From positions 8,481,473 through 8,545,472 of the forward strand of contig OW203724.1 in assembly GCA_934045075.1 (NCBI GenBank): a DNA stretch of 64,000 nt, in the 5' to 3' direction. Below are positions 54,657 through 64,000 of this stretch, in pieces (position 1 is the stretch's first letter; every line of letters begins with the position of its first letter). This stretch comes from Yponomeuta sedellus. Lineage: Eukaryota > Arthropoda > Insecta > Lepidoptera > Yponomeutidae. The notes under the pieces are model-generated. The model searched no databases. It was not told the DNA's origin and was given only the letters and a program-made list of their open reading frames with translations. The translations under genes and the position numbers were made by a program.

Positions 54657-55375
54657 ACGAGGGGAGATCAAAAAGTAGTGAGAACGATATACTCCTTGAA
54701 AATTCTAGCAGGCATAGCTCAAATACATATTTGTAATAATAATAAAGAAAAAATCTTTGATTCTCTCTTGTTTTTTTTCTAATGTAGTCATTTGTTTGCT
54801 TTGTGTCGGAATGTGTTCTCGAAAATGGAGAAAAACGAAGTGCGAGCCGTTAGAAATACCTCTGTTTAAAAAAAAATAATGACGCAAGAGATTCATTGCG
54901 ATTTGGAGGCAACATTAGGAGAGTCTGCTCCGCCGAATTCCACTGTCGCAAGGTGGGCTTCTCAAGTATTCAATCCATATTGAAACAATCTTTGAATATG
55001 AGAAAAGTCTCCGCAATATAGATGCCGCGAATGTTAACTGACAGTCAGAAACAAAATCGACTTGATATTACGAAGATATTGTTGGACAAGATTCTGAAAA
55101 CTTTTTACCTCGTTTCGAACAATGGACGAAACATGGGTCCATCATTTTGATCAAGAGACAAAACAGCAAGCAATCTTCGCAATTGAAACGGCCATCATCA
55201 CCGACCCCGAAGAAGTTTCGTGCCGTGGCATCGGCTGGCAAGGTTATTGCCTCAATATTTTGGGACTCAGAAAGGATATTGTTGATTGATTATCGGAACC
55301 ACTATTACAGGCCAATATATGCACCTTTAATTCCCAAGTTGAGGAATGCCATCAAAGAATTTTCATAGCGCGCCA
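54657..55375 (+). pseudogene. mariner transposase relic, 3'-truncated
   Basis: The left end 'tacgaggggagatcaaaaag' resembles a mariner terminal repeat. ATG at 54825 starts MEKNEVRAVRN as in mariner transposases. Later pieces are EIHCDLEATLGESAPPNSTV, the first catalytic Asp in MDETWVHHFDQETK (about 55120-55165) and 'RAVASAGKVIASIFWDSER'. Stop codons and frameshifts interrupt the frame. The second and third catalytic Asp and the right terminal repeat are missing, so the element is dead. Confidence 0.85.
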
Positions 55376-56154
55376 ATTTGGCTCCGCCCCTTTGAACATT
55401 TTTTCATATAATTATATAATTATTGAACTGAATTATTAAATTGGTAAAGAATAGTATTATTTGGAGAATTAATCAAAATAATTTGTAACTACTGTACTGA
55501 TGATAAAATAACAAATAAAAACAAATCTCAATCTGCGGACGAAAATCGATTTATATTCCATTGCTGGCGCTTGTTAGCACTCCAAAAGTCTTAAGGGTTT
55601 GCTTGGCCTGTGTGTTGGTACATCAGTCATTAACTTTTACCTTTTATATGCATAGATATTATATCCAGAGGCTTGTATACCTAAATGAGTTGCAAAAGTT
55701 TGTCCTAATACATCCTTAGTATCCAAATAGAATTTACCTCGGCTACTATCGGATAGAATCGGATATATTCGTGTAATAGAAGTATCGGAACTAATAATTA
55801 TGACACTTAACTTTACATAACTTTTCAAAATAGTGAAGAAAAGTTTTATACAGAGCAGGAAGTAGTATTACACTCGTGTACTTTCGGCGAAAACCGAAGC
55901 CTACTCTAGAGCCCGAGGTATATTCTAAAAGCTAACAGACTATACATCCTTTATGAGGTACTGTATACGGTTCTTCAGTAGGATTTCTCAACACATATTA
56001 GATTTAGGTACCACCGGCAAGGTTTAAAAAATGTGGTGAACATACCTACTCTGTGCAAAATAGTCTATAGGACTATAAAAGTCTATATTAAGCTAGGATT
56101 ATTTGGAAGACAAAGATGAAAGAGCTCTGTTATTAAATAACGTTAACGTGGACA
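55376..56154. other. No gene recognised; one recurring motif
   Basis: AT-rich. 'tttatattccattgctggcg' followed by 'cttgttagcac' at 55550-55580 is a copy of a short motif seen at 18589, 18877, 25964 and 43910. Nothing else is recognised. Confidence 0.4.
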
Positions 56155-56245
56155 ATAATTCAATTCAATATATTTATTTCAGACATTACATCCATATTGT
56201 TTAAAATTAATTAACAATAAAATTAACGATAAAACAAACAAAATA
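56155..56245 (-). mobile_element. Short LINE 3' tail
   Basis: 'ttcaattcaatatatttatt' and the following T/A-rich sequence resemble LINE 3' ends on the minus strand. It is immediately next to the SINE at 56271. Weak evidence. Confidence 0.35.
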
Positions 56246-56270
56246 AATTACAATAGTGATAGATAATCGT

Positions 56271-56631
56271 TATCAACCCTTGTATGTCCCCACTGCTGGG
56301 GCACGGGTCTCTTCCTGCATCGCAGGAAGGTTAGGCCATACTCCACCACGGGGGCCAAGTCCGGGTTGGTGGAGAATTCGTAAGACAGTGGCGGGCCTTA
56401 CTGTATCAGAAGTTATCAAGCCGCCCATGAGGCTTCTGACATGGCTTAACGACTGCCATTATATGACAGCCGGCACCAACGGCTTAACGTGCCTTGCGAA
56501 GCACGGAAACGCTCGGGAAAATGCCACTAGCGGTAGTTACGGGACGCTCACCCATCCCGTACCTGACAGCGCCTGTTGATGCTTAACCAAGTGATTGATT
56601 CCAATCACTCGGTTCGCCTAGGCCACGAGCG
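56271..56631 (-). mobile_element. 5S-like SINE, full length
   Basis: Full copy on the minus strand, 361 bp, from 'ctcgtggcctaggcgaaccg' to the 3' end 'gggttgata'. It includes the 5S-like 'ttaagcatcaacaggcgctg' and 'gggatgggtgagcg' (box C with one change). Confidence 0.88.
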
Positions 56632-56966
56632 AGTGATAGATAATAAATAAATTTAAATTGAAAATTGGAACCAATAAGTTGTTGAATAAATCACTTAAAT
56701 GTTCTCAAGCGTTTTATTCAAAATATTAATAATTACAAATAAAATATTTTGCGTAGCCACTATCTGAGTGTTTAGTGTAGTTTAACTTAAAGTTGAACAC
56801 TTTGTTGTTTAAGTTTAAACCTGTTTTGAAAAGAACAGACGGCCGAATAGACGGACGTGGCGAAACTAGAAGAGTATTAAAATTATAAAGTTAAAAAGAT
56901 AAAATAACTTAAAATCATTTCTTGTTTTCTATGTTTATCTTATCAGGCCAATAAATCACATCACGC
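56632..56966. other. No feature recognised
   Basis: AT-rich sequence with no ORF, repeat relation or RNA gene that I can support. Confidence 0.35.
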
Positions 56967-57200
56967 TAATACTATATATTCGAAAGTGTGTATGTTTTTT
57001 ACTTCTTTACGTGTAAACGGCTGGAGCGATTTTAATAAAATTTGGTATGGTGTTAGCTGACACCCTGGATTAACACATAGGCTATCCTTTTAAGGGAAAC
57101 TTGTAGCCGTGGGAAAATAGATAAGCTGTTTATACGTGAAGAAGTAACAAACATACACACTGACACACTCACAAACTTTCGCCTTTATAATATTAAGTAA
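56967..57200. mobile_element. Foldback-type dispersed repeat
   Basis: Inner inverted repeat 'ttacttctttacgtgtaaac' (56999-57018) versus 'gtttatacgtgaagaagtaa' (57129-57148). Outer ends are 'taatactatata' and 'tataatattaagtaatg'. The middle phrase 'cgattttaataaaatttggt' is common in moth repeats. Non-coding. Confidence 0.6.
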
Positions 57201-57251
57201 TGATTCTTTGGTCAATAAAGTATTCTTATTTTTATAAAGGTTCCTTGTTAA

Positions 57252-57490
57252 CTTCGTCGTCGTCGTCAGGCTATACTAGTCCACTGCTGGACATAGCCCT
57301 CCCCTAAAGAGCGCCACGTTGTGCTATCATAGGGGGTACCTAATACCCATAATCTCCACGCTGGGCATGCGGGTTGGGGATCGAAGTTCGGTGGAATTGT
57401 ACTGCAGGGGGCGCTGCTGCCCACCCCCGGTGTGTGTCCCTTAGTCGCCTTTTTAGACACCCGCGGGAAGTATTGGGTTAACTACGAACT
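57252..57490 (-). pseudogene. LINE 3' fragment
   Basis: The complement reads '...ccgcgggtgtctaaaaaggc', 'gactaagggacacacaccgg', then 'ggagggctatgtccagcagt' and a 'gacgacgacgacgaag' tail. It belongs to the family seen at 8734-8852. C-terminal residues LGEGYVQQW are readable. Confidence 0.65.
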
Positions 57491-57785
57491 ACCTTGTTAA
57501 CTACGGAATCCTAAAAAAAAGTAACTGACTTCTGTGATTCAGGTTACTCTAGCTTAGAAGTCAAATAATATAACCTTTAAAATAACAGTATACTCGCAGT
57601 ATGACTCGCGATGCTCATACATAGTTAAATATCAAACACGTGTTAAATATGAAATTAAAATAATACAATAAATAATATGATAAATAGATATCTCTGTTAG
57701 ATATCTACATCCATAAATTACTTATACTGACTTTTGGTACAGAATAGCCTCTGTCTGTTTATATTTCATAGTTTTTGATATCCTT

Positions 57786-57983
57786 GAAGCGCTTGTGGTC
57801 TAGTCGAACCGAGTGATTGGAATCAATCTCTTGGGTTAAGCAACAACAGGCGCGGTCAGGTGCAGGATTGGTGACCATCCCGTGACTCCCGCTAGTGGCA
57901 TTTTTCCGAGCGCTTCCGTGCTTCGCAAGGCACGTTAGACACGTGCCACAGTAGAGGGGACGTACAATGGTTGATATCAAATA
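57786..57983 (+). mobile_element. 5S-like SINE with deleted body
   Basis: The head is very well kept: 'gcgcttgtggtctagtcgaa', 'tgggttaagcaacaacaggc', 'gcggtcaggtgcaggattgg' and 'tgaccatcccgtgac'. About 170 bp of the body are missing, and it resumes at 'cagtagaggggacgtacaat'. It lies 90 bp upstream of the GPCR exon. Confidence 0.87.
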
Positions 57984-58073
57984 TCGAATCTATGTCCTTG
58001 TCTTCTTATCTTAGCACAAATTATTGCGTTGTGTGGAAGTATTTATTTTTATTATTATTGCCTGCAGGTCACC

Positions 58074-61000
58074 ATGACTACGACGAACGACTCCGAAAAC
58101 CAGCTCCAACTTGAAGCTGATCTGTTAGTCACCCACTACGACAACGTCTTCTATGCTAATGAAAAAAACGTCACCATACAGGATTTTTCTGAGACAGAAT
58201 CAAAGCCTTTCGAATTACTTGTGTCCATGACTACAGTATATATTATAATTTTTTTTTGCGGTATTTTGGCCAATGCCTCCACTTGTGCTGTGATAGTGAG
58301 AAATCGATTCATGCACACGCCGACCAATTCATTTTTAATATCTATATCTGTAGCGGACATCGGAATACTATGCACGATCGTGGCTGAGGTTCATAGAATG
58401 TGGAACCCCGATGCATATCCTTTCGGCGGAGCCACGTGTCTTGGCCAAGGCCTGACATTTGATTCTTTCACGAACGCAGTCGTGCTGACCATCACAGCCT
58501 TCACTATCGAACGCTTCTTCGCCATTTGCCAGCCATGGAAGTTTCACCGGATATTAAAATTATCCCAAGTATTCCGCATTATTTTGGGCATCTGGATATT
58601 CGTAATTTTTACGGTCTTCGTACAGGCCATGCAATACGGCATGGTAGAGACAGCTGGCCATGAAAGCGCGTGCGCAGTCAACGACCACGGCATCTACAAC
58701 GTCTTGATAATATTCAGCTTCGTATTCACCGTACTGCTAATTGCGGTTATCACGGTGCTGTACGCCAAGATCGGCCGTAAGTTGAAAAATTTGGCCATCC
58801 TACAATCAGCAGAGACACCTAACGATACTGAACAGCACGCCGGGCGATTAGCGCTGCAAGTTATAATGAACAAGAGTGGCACTTCGCAATCCAATATCAC
58901 TACAATGTTAGGTAAGTTTTCTTCTCTTAAATTGACCGTAATTATAATCATGAGTCAACTACTAAGGGCTGGTTTCTGTACTGAGAATTTCGCTAAGTAA
59001 ATAGCTAGTTGTAATTCTGTCTAAACCATTTTTTTAGAGAAGAGCGTAGGTAACACAATGTTACTTAAGTGAAATTCTCAATTCAGAAATCGGCCCTAAG
59101 TATTTCTTCGAATTTCGAATTGAGAATTTCACTTCAGTAAATACTTAAGTAACGTTCTGTCACGCTCTTTGCTAAGAAATGTATAGAGACAGCACTACGG
59201 TTAAGTATTTACTTAGCGAAATTCTCAATTCAGAAACTGGCCCATAGCATTGCGAGTCTTGAGGTTGAACTTAAAATGAATCATTATATAATTTTTAATG
59301 CACTAACCCGTGCTAAGGACAAATTTAAAACCCTATTTAGAGCCTAAAAAGAAAAAGAAAGAAAAAGGTGATGCAAATTACTTCAGCCAGATGTCGCTGC
59401 CTGTACGTAATACAAAGAATATTGTAAAGAGATTCGAAATTTCTCTGATGCCGGTGAGTCGCCCATTAGCTCAGTTGGAAAGAGCGCTGGCACGGATAGC
59501 CAGAGGTCGCGGGTTCGAATCCCGGCATGGGTGGAATTTTTAGGCTCTAAATAGGTTTTTAAAATGAATAAGTCAAAGGCCCAGTGTGCACGAAAAATTG
59601 TATGTCGACTACGTTTTTCTTACATTTTAAACTAGCTCACCCAAATAACTGTACTTACTCCCGCTCCTCCTCAAATAACTGTCCTGGTAGACTCCTTCAA
59701 AAATAAGCAGTGCCAATGCTATTGAGAATGTTATCACTTGCCCTGAAGCAAAAAACTCGGTTTGTTCGCTTCAAGACTGCACATGTCATAACATAACTAA
59801 GGTGCTCAGACCTGTTCTTTGGCCGATTATCAGAAGTCCAGTTTCAAAGTATGCCAGCGGGCAATGGAACGCACAATTAGGTTGTTATCCCATCGTTCTA
59901 AAAGAGTCATTGGTTTATTGTTACTGGAACTTGCAACGGGTACCAGCTATGAAATATACGGTTTCAGGTTTTCTCACGATATTTTCGTTCACAGTCAACT
60001 TTAGAAATGTGCGTAACTTACAGTACGAGTATTAACATGGTACGGGCCGGGCAGCCGATTGGGCTTACCATCGGACCGAGCGAACATAAATAGTACTAAT
60101 TGTGTTCGGCAGATAACTTCCCAGACGGACGAATATGGTATGGAGCGTACCGAATCCACTGTCTGGACCGTACCAAGTTCGATCGTCTGTTAGATTAGAT
60201 TAGAACTCTTTATTGTACACACCAGAAAACAAAATACATAAACAGGCTTACATATCTAACTATTGCCGTATACAATTGGCGGTCTTATCGCTAAAAGCGA
60301 TCTCTTCCAGACAACCTTGGGATGGATAGAACTGAAAGATGAAGAGAGTAGATAGGTAGGTGTACATGAAGTATAAGTAAAAGTCTACAATGTGTTGTGC
60401 TTACGAAAGTTTTAGTTCAAAAATACATGAAATATTAGTATTACGTCTGTTATTTATTAGTATTAGAAAACCAACTCATCAGTACATGTCAGGATTCGAA
60501 TCCAACACTTCCCGAATGTCAGGTTGGTGTTCGCTTTGTGGGGAAATAATCACACTGTGTGTCTAGAGACAGCGCCATCTCTTCCATATCATTGAGGAGA
60601 GGAGAGCATCAAATCCCTCTTTGAAGTAGGTTGGGGTAGCTGGATTAAACAGGATAGAGAAACACATATATTGTAAATATGTGCGCATTTAGGCTCAGGC
60701 AAATTGGGAGACACTTGAGCTGTGCGCGAAATAAGGCTACAACTATATTTTTATTAAAATATATTCTAGTCTGAAGTTGTTAGTTTATTTGAGCTTTTCG
60801 ATTTAGGAATATGATAATAAAATGGTCTCTCTGTCGCAGACAACTTCTATTATTCCGCGTTTTACAAACGCGTCGTCCGCTTAAAACGCTCGCTGTTTTG
60901 AAATTAATATAGATACCGAAGGCCAAATGTAAATAACGTGGCGACTAGATCAATAGTTGTCTTTCTAATTTCCTTTAGCAACTTTCCATCGTAAGGTTGC

Positions 61001-61441
61001 CTGAAAGAAATTGCTTTTAGCAATAAGGCCGCCAATTGTACTATGCACATTTGTAATGATTTCGTATTTGTTTCTCCATCGTACAATAAAGAATATTCAT
61101 ATCTTATCTTACATTTGACAAATAAATAATTTGTGTTAATTTTGTACGTCAGTTTAACAAAACCAATGATTGTTAATAGTTAATAAGTATCGTGTGAGTA
61201 AATGCCGCCGTTAGATGCCAACATTTATTTTCACCGGGAAATAATTTGTCTATCGTCTCAGTTTCACCGCCGATTGACGCATCCCATGTTAAGTTTGATA
61301 AATAATCGTTTGCGCTTGGTGTGCTCCCCTGCAGTGGTCGTGACGGTTTCCTACTTCGTCTGCTGGGCACCCTTTCACGTCCTGCGTCTGCTGGCCATCT
61401 ACGAGAAGAACCAGACTCACTCTAGTGACACATTCGCCTCG
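58074..61441 (+). CDS. Class A neuropeptide GPCR, pyrokinin/CAPA/NMU-receptor-like, partial
   Basis: Two coding exons, 58074-58911 and 61335-61441, joined by a gtaagt donor at 58912 and a cccctgcag acceptor ending at 61334. A second donor follows at 61442 in phase 0. An acceptor (tgcctgcag, 58067) just before ATG 58074 implies an upstream non-coding exon. The 315 residues cover an N-terminus with sequons (NDS, NVT), TM1 with ILANAS, TM2 with SVAD, and TM3 with Cys plus 'TNAVVLTITAFTIERFFAIC'. TM4 is GIWIF, ECL2 has Cys (ESACAV), then TM5 and TM6 (CWAPFH). The spacing, 'YPFG', 'VLTITAFTIER' and 'QAMQYGMV' resemble receptors for PRXamide peptides, which signal at the plasma membrane. Oddities are ERF for DRY, QP for HP after it, and Leu where TM5 Pro is expected. 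TM7 is not found in the window. Confidence 0.85.
58962..59246. mobile_element. Two MITE copies in the GPCR intron
   Basis: Positions 58962-59100 and 59110-59246 each begin or end with the 'gaatttcgctaagtaaata' / 'tatttacttagcgaaattc' palindromic arms and a gggcc end, like 51681-51858. The second copy lacks one outer end. They lie 50 bp into the intron, close to the splice donor. Confidence 0.75.
59296..59575 (+). repeat. tRNA-like SINE with inverted tail at its left end
   Basis: The tRNA-like core at 59458-59532 ('gcccattagctcagttggaa', 'gggttcgaatcccgg') is followed by the tail 'ctctaaataggtttttaaaa'. The left edge (59296-59345) is the tail in inverted orientation (gcactaacccgtgctaagga, 'ctatttagagcc'), as in the foldback at 14375-14735. 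The A box has one extra base (ttggaaagagc). Confidence 0.75.
60186..60345 (-). mobile_element. LINE 3' tail
   Basis: 'gttagattagattagaactc' then 'caattggcggtcttatcgct' and 'aaaagcgatctcttccagac' are the complement of the LINE end found at 477-722, with tail repeats gatta instead of gata. It lies in the GPCR intron. Confidence 0.7.
60346..60984. other. GPCR intron sequence, no feature
   Basis: AT-rich intronic DNA. No exon with a receptor-like translation or other gene was found. Confidence 0.4.
60985..61113 (+). mobile_element. LINE 3' tail
   Basis: 'aaggttgcctgaaagaaatt' and 'agcaataaggccgccaattg', then 'tacaataaagaatattcata'. It is closest to 10404-10526. Confidence 0.7.
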
Positions 61442-61741
61442 GTAAGTGTTCGTTCAAACAACACTGTAGAATAATAAGATTAATCGTGTCATCAAGTAAG
61501 TATAAGAATAAAAAATATTTGCGCTACATATTCAAGTCACTTTGCACATTAAAATCCACTTCTATACATTTACGCCACTTTATACTCGCCCGCCAAAAAA
61601 CTATAATACGCCCAATTGAACGTGCCCAAAGAGCTGTTCCAAAGTAAGCTACTTCCCCACCCACCATTTATACCAATGTTGCAAAGTCCTTATAATATTA
61701 ATTATGAGGGCGCATTTTTTTGTTTCTCGGGCCTTTTCTTT
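61442..61741. other. GPCR intron start, no feature
   Basis: Follows the phase-0 donor of the TM6 exon. I see no TM7 (NPxxY) exon here or in the rest of the window. Confidence 0.4.
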
Positions 61742-64000
61742 AGATAGATAGATAGATAGATAAAACATTTATTTAACGGCACAATACTTTAAAACATAAC
61801 ATAGGCATACATGAACATCAAATAAAACAAAAAGGAAAAATATTACACGCATACAAGAAAAAGGACTAATAGAACACTTTCAAACATTGATTACATTTCA
61901 AACGTATGTAACGCTTAAAAACAATAACATCACAAACGTATACAAACATTTTTACGAGAATATTATCACGCTCAGGTTTAAAGTATTGAGCCACTAAAAT
62001 GGTCGCGACTCAGCATGTGTCGTAGGAGCACCGAGGTACTCCCACAACGCTGATATTCTGTCGCGGCCATACTGCGGTTAGTCGTGTTTGTTGAAAAAAA
62101 AAAAGAAGTAAAGAATTTTGAATTTGGAAAATGGGTGCCCAAACAATTGGAGTACAAAGTGTATGTGTGTGTAGAAGTGTAGTGTAGTAAAATGAGTGAG
62201 TAGTGCAAAATATAAGTGTGTAACCGGTGTGTTAACAAATATAATAAATATATTATATCGAAGTGAAGTGCCTCACGGTCGGTGTTTTGCCGGTGAAATC
62301 TGCGGCACAGCTGAGAGCTATCTACCCACTAAGATGCAATAAAGTCTGAGGGACCAGCACGGCTTACAGGTACGCATACAACAGTACTATTATTACATAT
62401 TTGCGCCTGCAACAGATGTGCTTTAAAATGTTTTTTAAAAGTATATTTATTTTTACAGTGACGAAGAGGCGGTGGGATATTATTCCAACACTTAGTTGCA
62501 GCGTACCTAAGACTGCCCCGAAAGGCCGCTGTTCGGTGTGTTGGTAGACTGAGTGGCACAGAAGCTGATCTTACCCCTTCTGCGAGACGCGATTGTCTCC
62601 AGGTGAGTTTGTTGTATAAGTAAGAGGGTTCGTGTGTTTTAATGACTCCAAATAACATAGTAGCCAGCTGAAGCTTTTGTCTTGCTTCCATTTTCAGCAT
62701 GTTCGCGCCATTAAGGAAGGGAGTTACATGAGTGCGAGGCGGAATATCCAGGCAGTAACGAGCACAAGCGTTCTGAACCCTTTGTACCAGAGTTTGCGTT
62801 TTCTTAAGCATACAAGGGCTATATAAAATCGCACCGTAGTTCAGCTTGGACAGTACTAAAGTTTCACAAAGTCTTATACGCAGGGGAACGCTAATATAAT
62901 TATGTATTCGATAAAGCATCTTCAGACGATAAAAACAATTTCTGACTAGTTCTTGAATGTGGCGTTCAAAGTGTAGCTGTCCGTCCATTAGAACACCAAG
63001 ATTTCGGGCTTCCGTAACTCGGTCAATTTCGCTATTCTTTAAATGTATCCTTATATTTAATTGTGTTAGTTTATCGATTTGTTTTTTGGAACCCAGTAAC
63101 ATGTATTTTGATTTCTTCGGATTAAGCACGAGACAGTTCCTTTCGGCCCAAACTGATATTCTCTCTAGATCTTCATTTAGACGTGACACACAAGCATCAG
63201 CCTCTAACGGAGAAACCTTCGTATATACTTGCAAATCGTCTGCATATAAATGATACTGACAATTTTGTATGCCGTCGGTTATATCTGCTGAATAGATTAT
63301 AAATAACAAAGGCCCAATTATGGATCCTTGAGGAATACCTCGCTCTATAGACTGATCTTGGGATGCTCTCATAGATCCATCTAATCTTTGTAGAACCACT
63401 CGTTGGCGACGATCTGTCAAATAACTTTTGAACCACTTAACAGTACCGGTACTGAAACCATAATAAGACAACTTACATAGCAGAAGGTTGATATTAATTG
63501 AATCAAAAGCACGTGAGAAATCTAACAATGTCAGAATACTGCCACTACCAGAGTCTTGTGCGCACAAAATATTATCGACAACATCAAGTAATGCGGTTGT
63601 TGTACTGTGGTTTTTTCTAAAACCTGACTGAATTTTGGGGAGAATGCCATTTTCCTCGCAATAACTAATTACCTGCTCATAAATTATCTTTTCGAGAATT
63701 TTGGAGACTATAGGTAGCAGGCTAATGGGCCGTAAGTCAGATATTTGAGTAGGGTTAGTTATTTTGGGTATCGGTCGGACAAGCGCGGTCTTTCAGTAGT
63801 CAGGGAAGGTTGAAGATGTTATTGACCGGTTCACAATTTCCGTAATAGTCTTTAGTGAATTGGGTAGTGTGGCTATAATCATGTCCAAGTTTATTCCGTC
63901 AACACCTTGCGCATTGGACGTTAAAGCTAGGATGGCCTTTGAGACTATCGTTTCATTCACTGGTGTGAACACTAACGTTGCGTCAGTGTATCTATTTAAT
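61742..64000 (-). pseudogene. LINE reverse transcriptase, 3' portion, runs off the window
   Basis: Minus-strand non-LTR element whose 3' end is a (tatc)n run at 61742-61762 preceded by an aataaatg signal. An open frame of 412 codons (63567-62329) carries 'LTLLDFSRAFDSININLL', 'IPQGSIIGPLLFIIYSADI', the catalytic 'YHLYADDLQVY' and the thumb 'RNLGVLMDGQLHFERHI'. The C-terminal connection region with 'LSKLNYGAILYSP' follows. Further upstream the frame continues towards 64000 (RPIPKI-like, SGFRKNHSTTTAL) but has an in-frame tga at 63793-63795 where Trp is usual. The copy is therefore probably inactive unless that is a sequencing error. It resembles jockey/CR1-type LINEs. Confidence 0.85.

Overview
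The window looks like nuclear DNA from a moth or butterfly. The base composition is AT-rich, it contains one spliced gene with canonical GT-AG introns, and it is packed with insect-type transposable elements. Many carry phrases I associate with lepidopteran genomes: LINE 3' ends with a 'ggctatgtccagcagtgga' tail, foldbacks with 'aaccgacttc' ends, and LINE tails ending in short tetranucleotide runs. The species cannot be named from this. Protein-coding content is very low.

Layout. 1-15.7 kb is gene-poor, with SINEs, LINE 3' tails, several foldback elements, a recent 385-bp tandem duplication and a cluster of tRNA-like sequences. 15.7-45.7 kb is a young segmental duplication. Block X (about 3.9 kb) is present three times (16242-20143 +, 21546-25447 -, 28693-33930 +). 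Block Y is present twice, inverted (20144-21545 -, 33931-42990 +). A flank is present twice (25448-27826 and 43365-45728). The third copy has since received a 1,328-bp hAT-like DNA transposon (32320-33647, 8-bp target duplication) and a 7.7-kb Ty3/Gypsy LTR retrotransposon (34866-42571, 4-bp target duplication). For the Gypsy element the unoccupied site survives in the older copy; for the hAT it survives in both others. 45.7-47 kb holds a candidate minus-strand terminal exon and a GC-rich, promoter-like segment. 47-58 kb is again old LINEs, SINEs, a mariner relic, a nested minisatellite and a palindromic MITE. 58.07-61.44 kb carries two coding exons of a class A neuropeptide GPCR (TM1 to TM6) of the pyrokinin/CAPA/neuromedin-U receptor type; its TM7 exon is not recognisable here. 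61.7-64 kb is a LINE reverse transcriptase on the minus strand that runs off the window.

The commonest repeat is a roughly 365-bp SINE with about 20 copies or fragments. Its head resembles the internal control region of 5S rRNA, including the 'ggatgggtgacc' box C. Two inverted copies of this SINE flank the duplicated block, and the copy at 25453-25620 looks like a recombinant of the other two, so the SINE may have mediated the rearrangement. A second, tRNA-like repeat has a 3' tail ending 'aaataggttttta'. Tail-only or strongly truncated insertions of it, with 9-11 bp target duplications, can be seen by comparing the duplicated copies. All family assignments were made by eye and no database search was possible.
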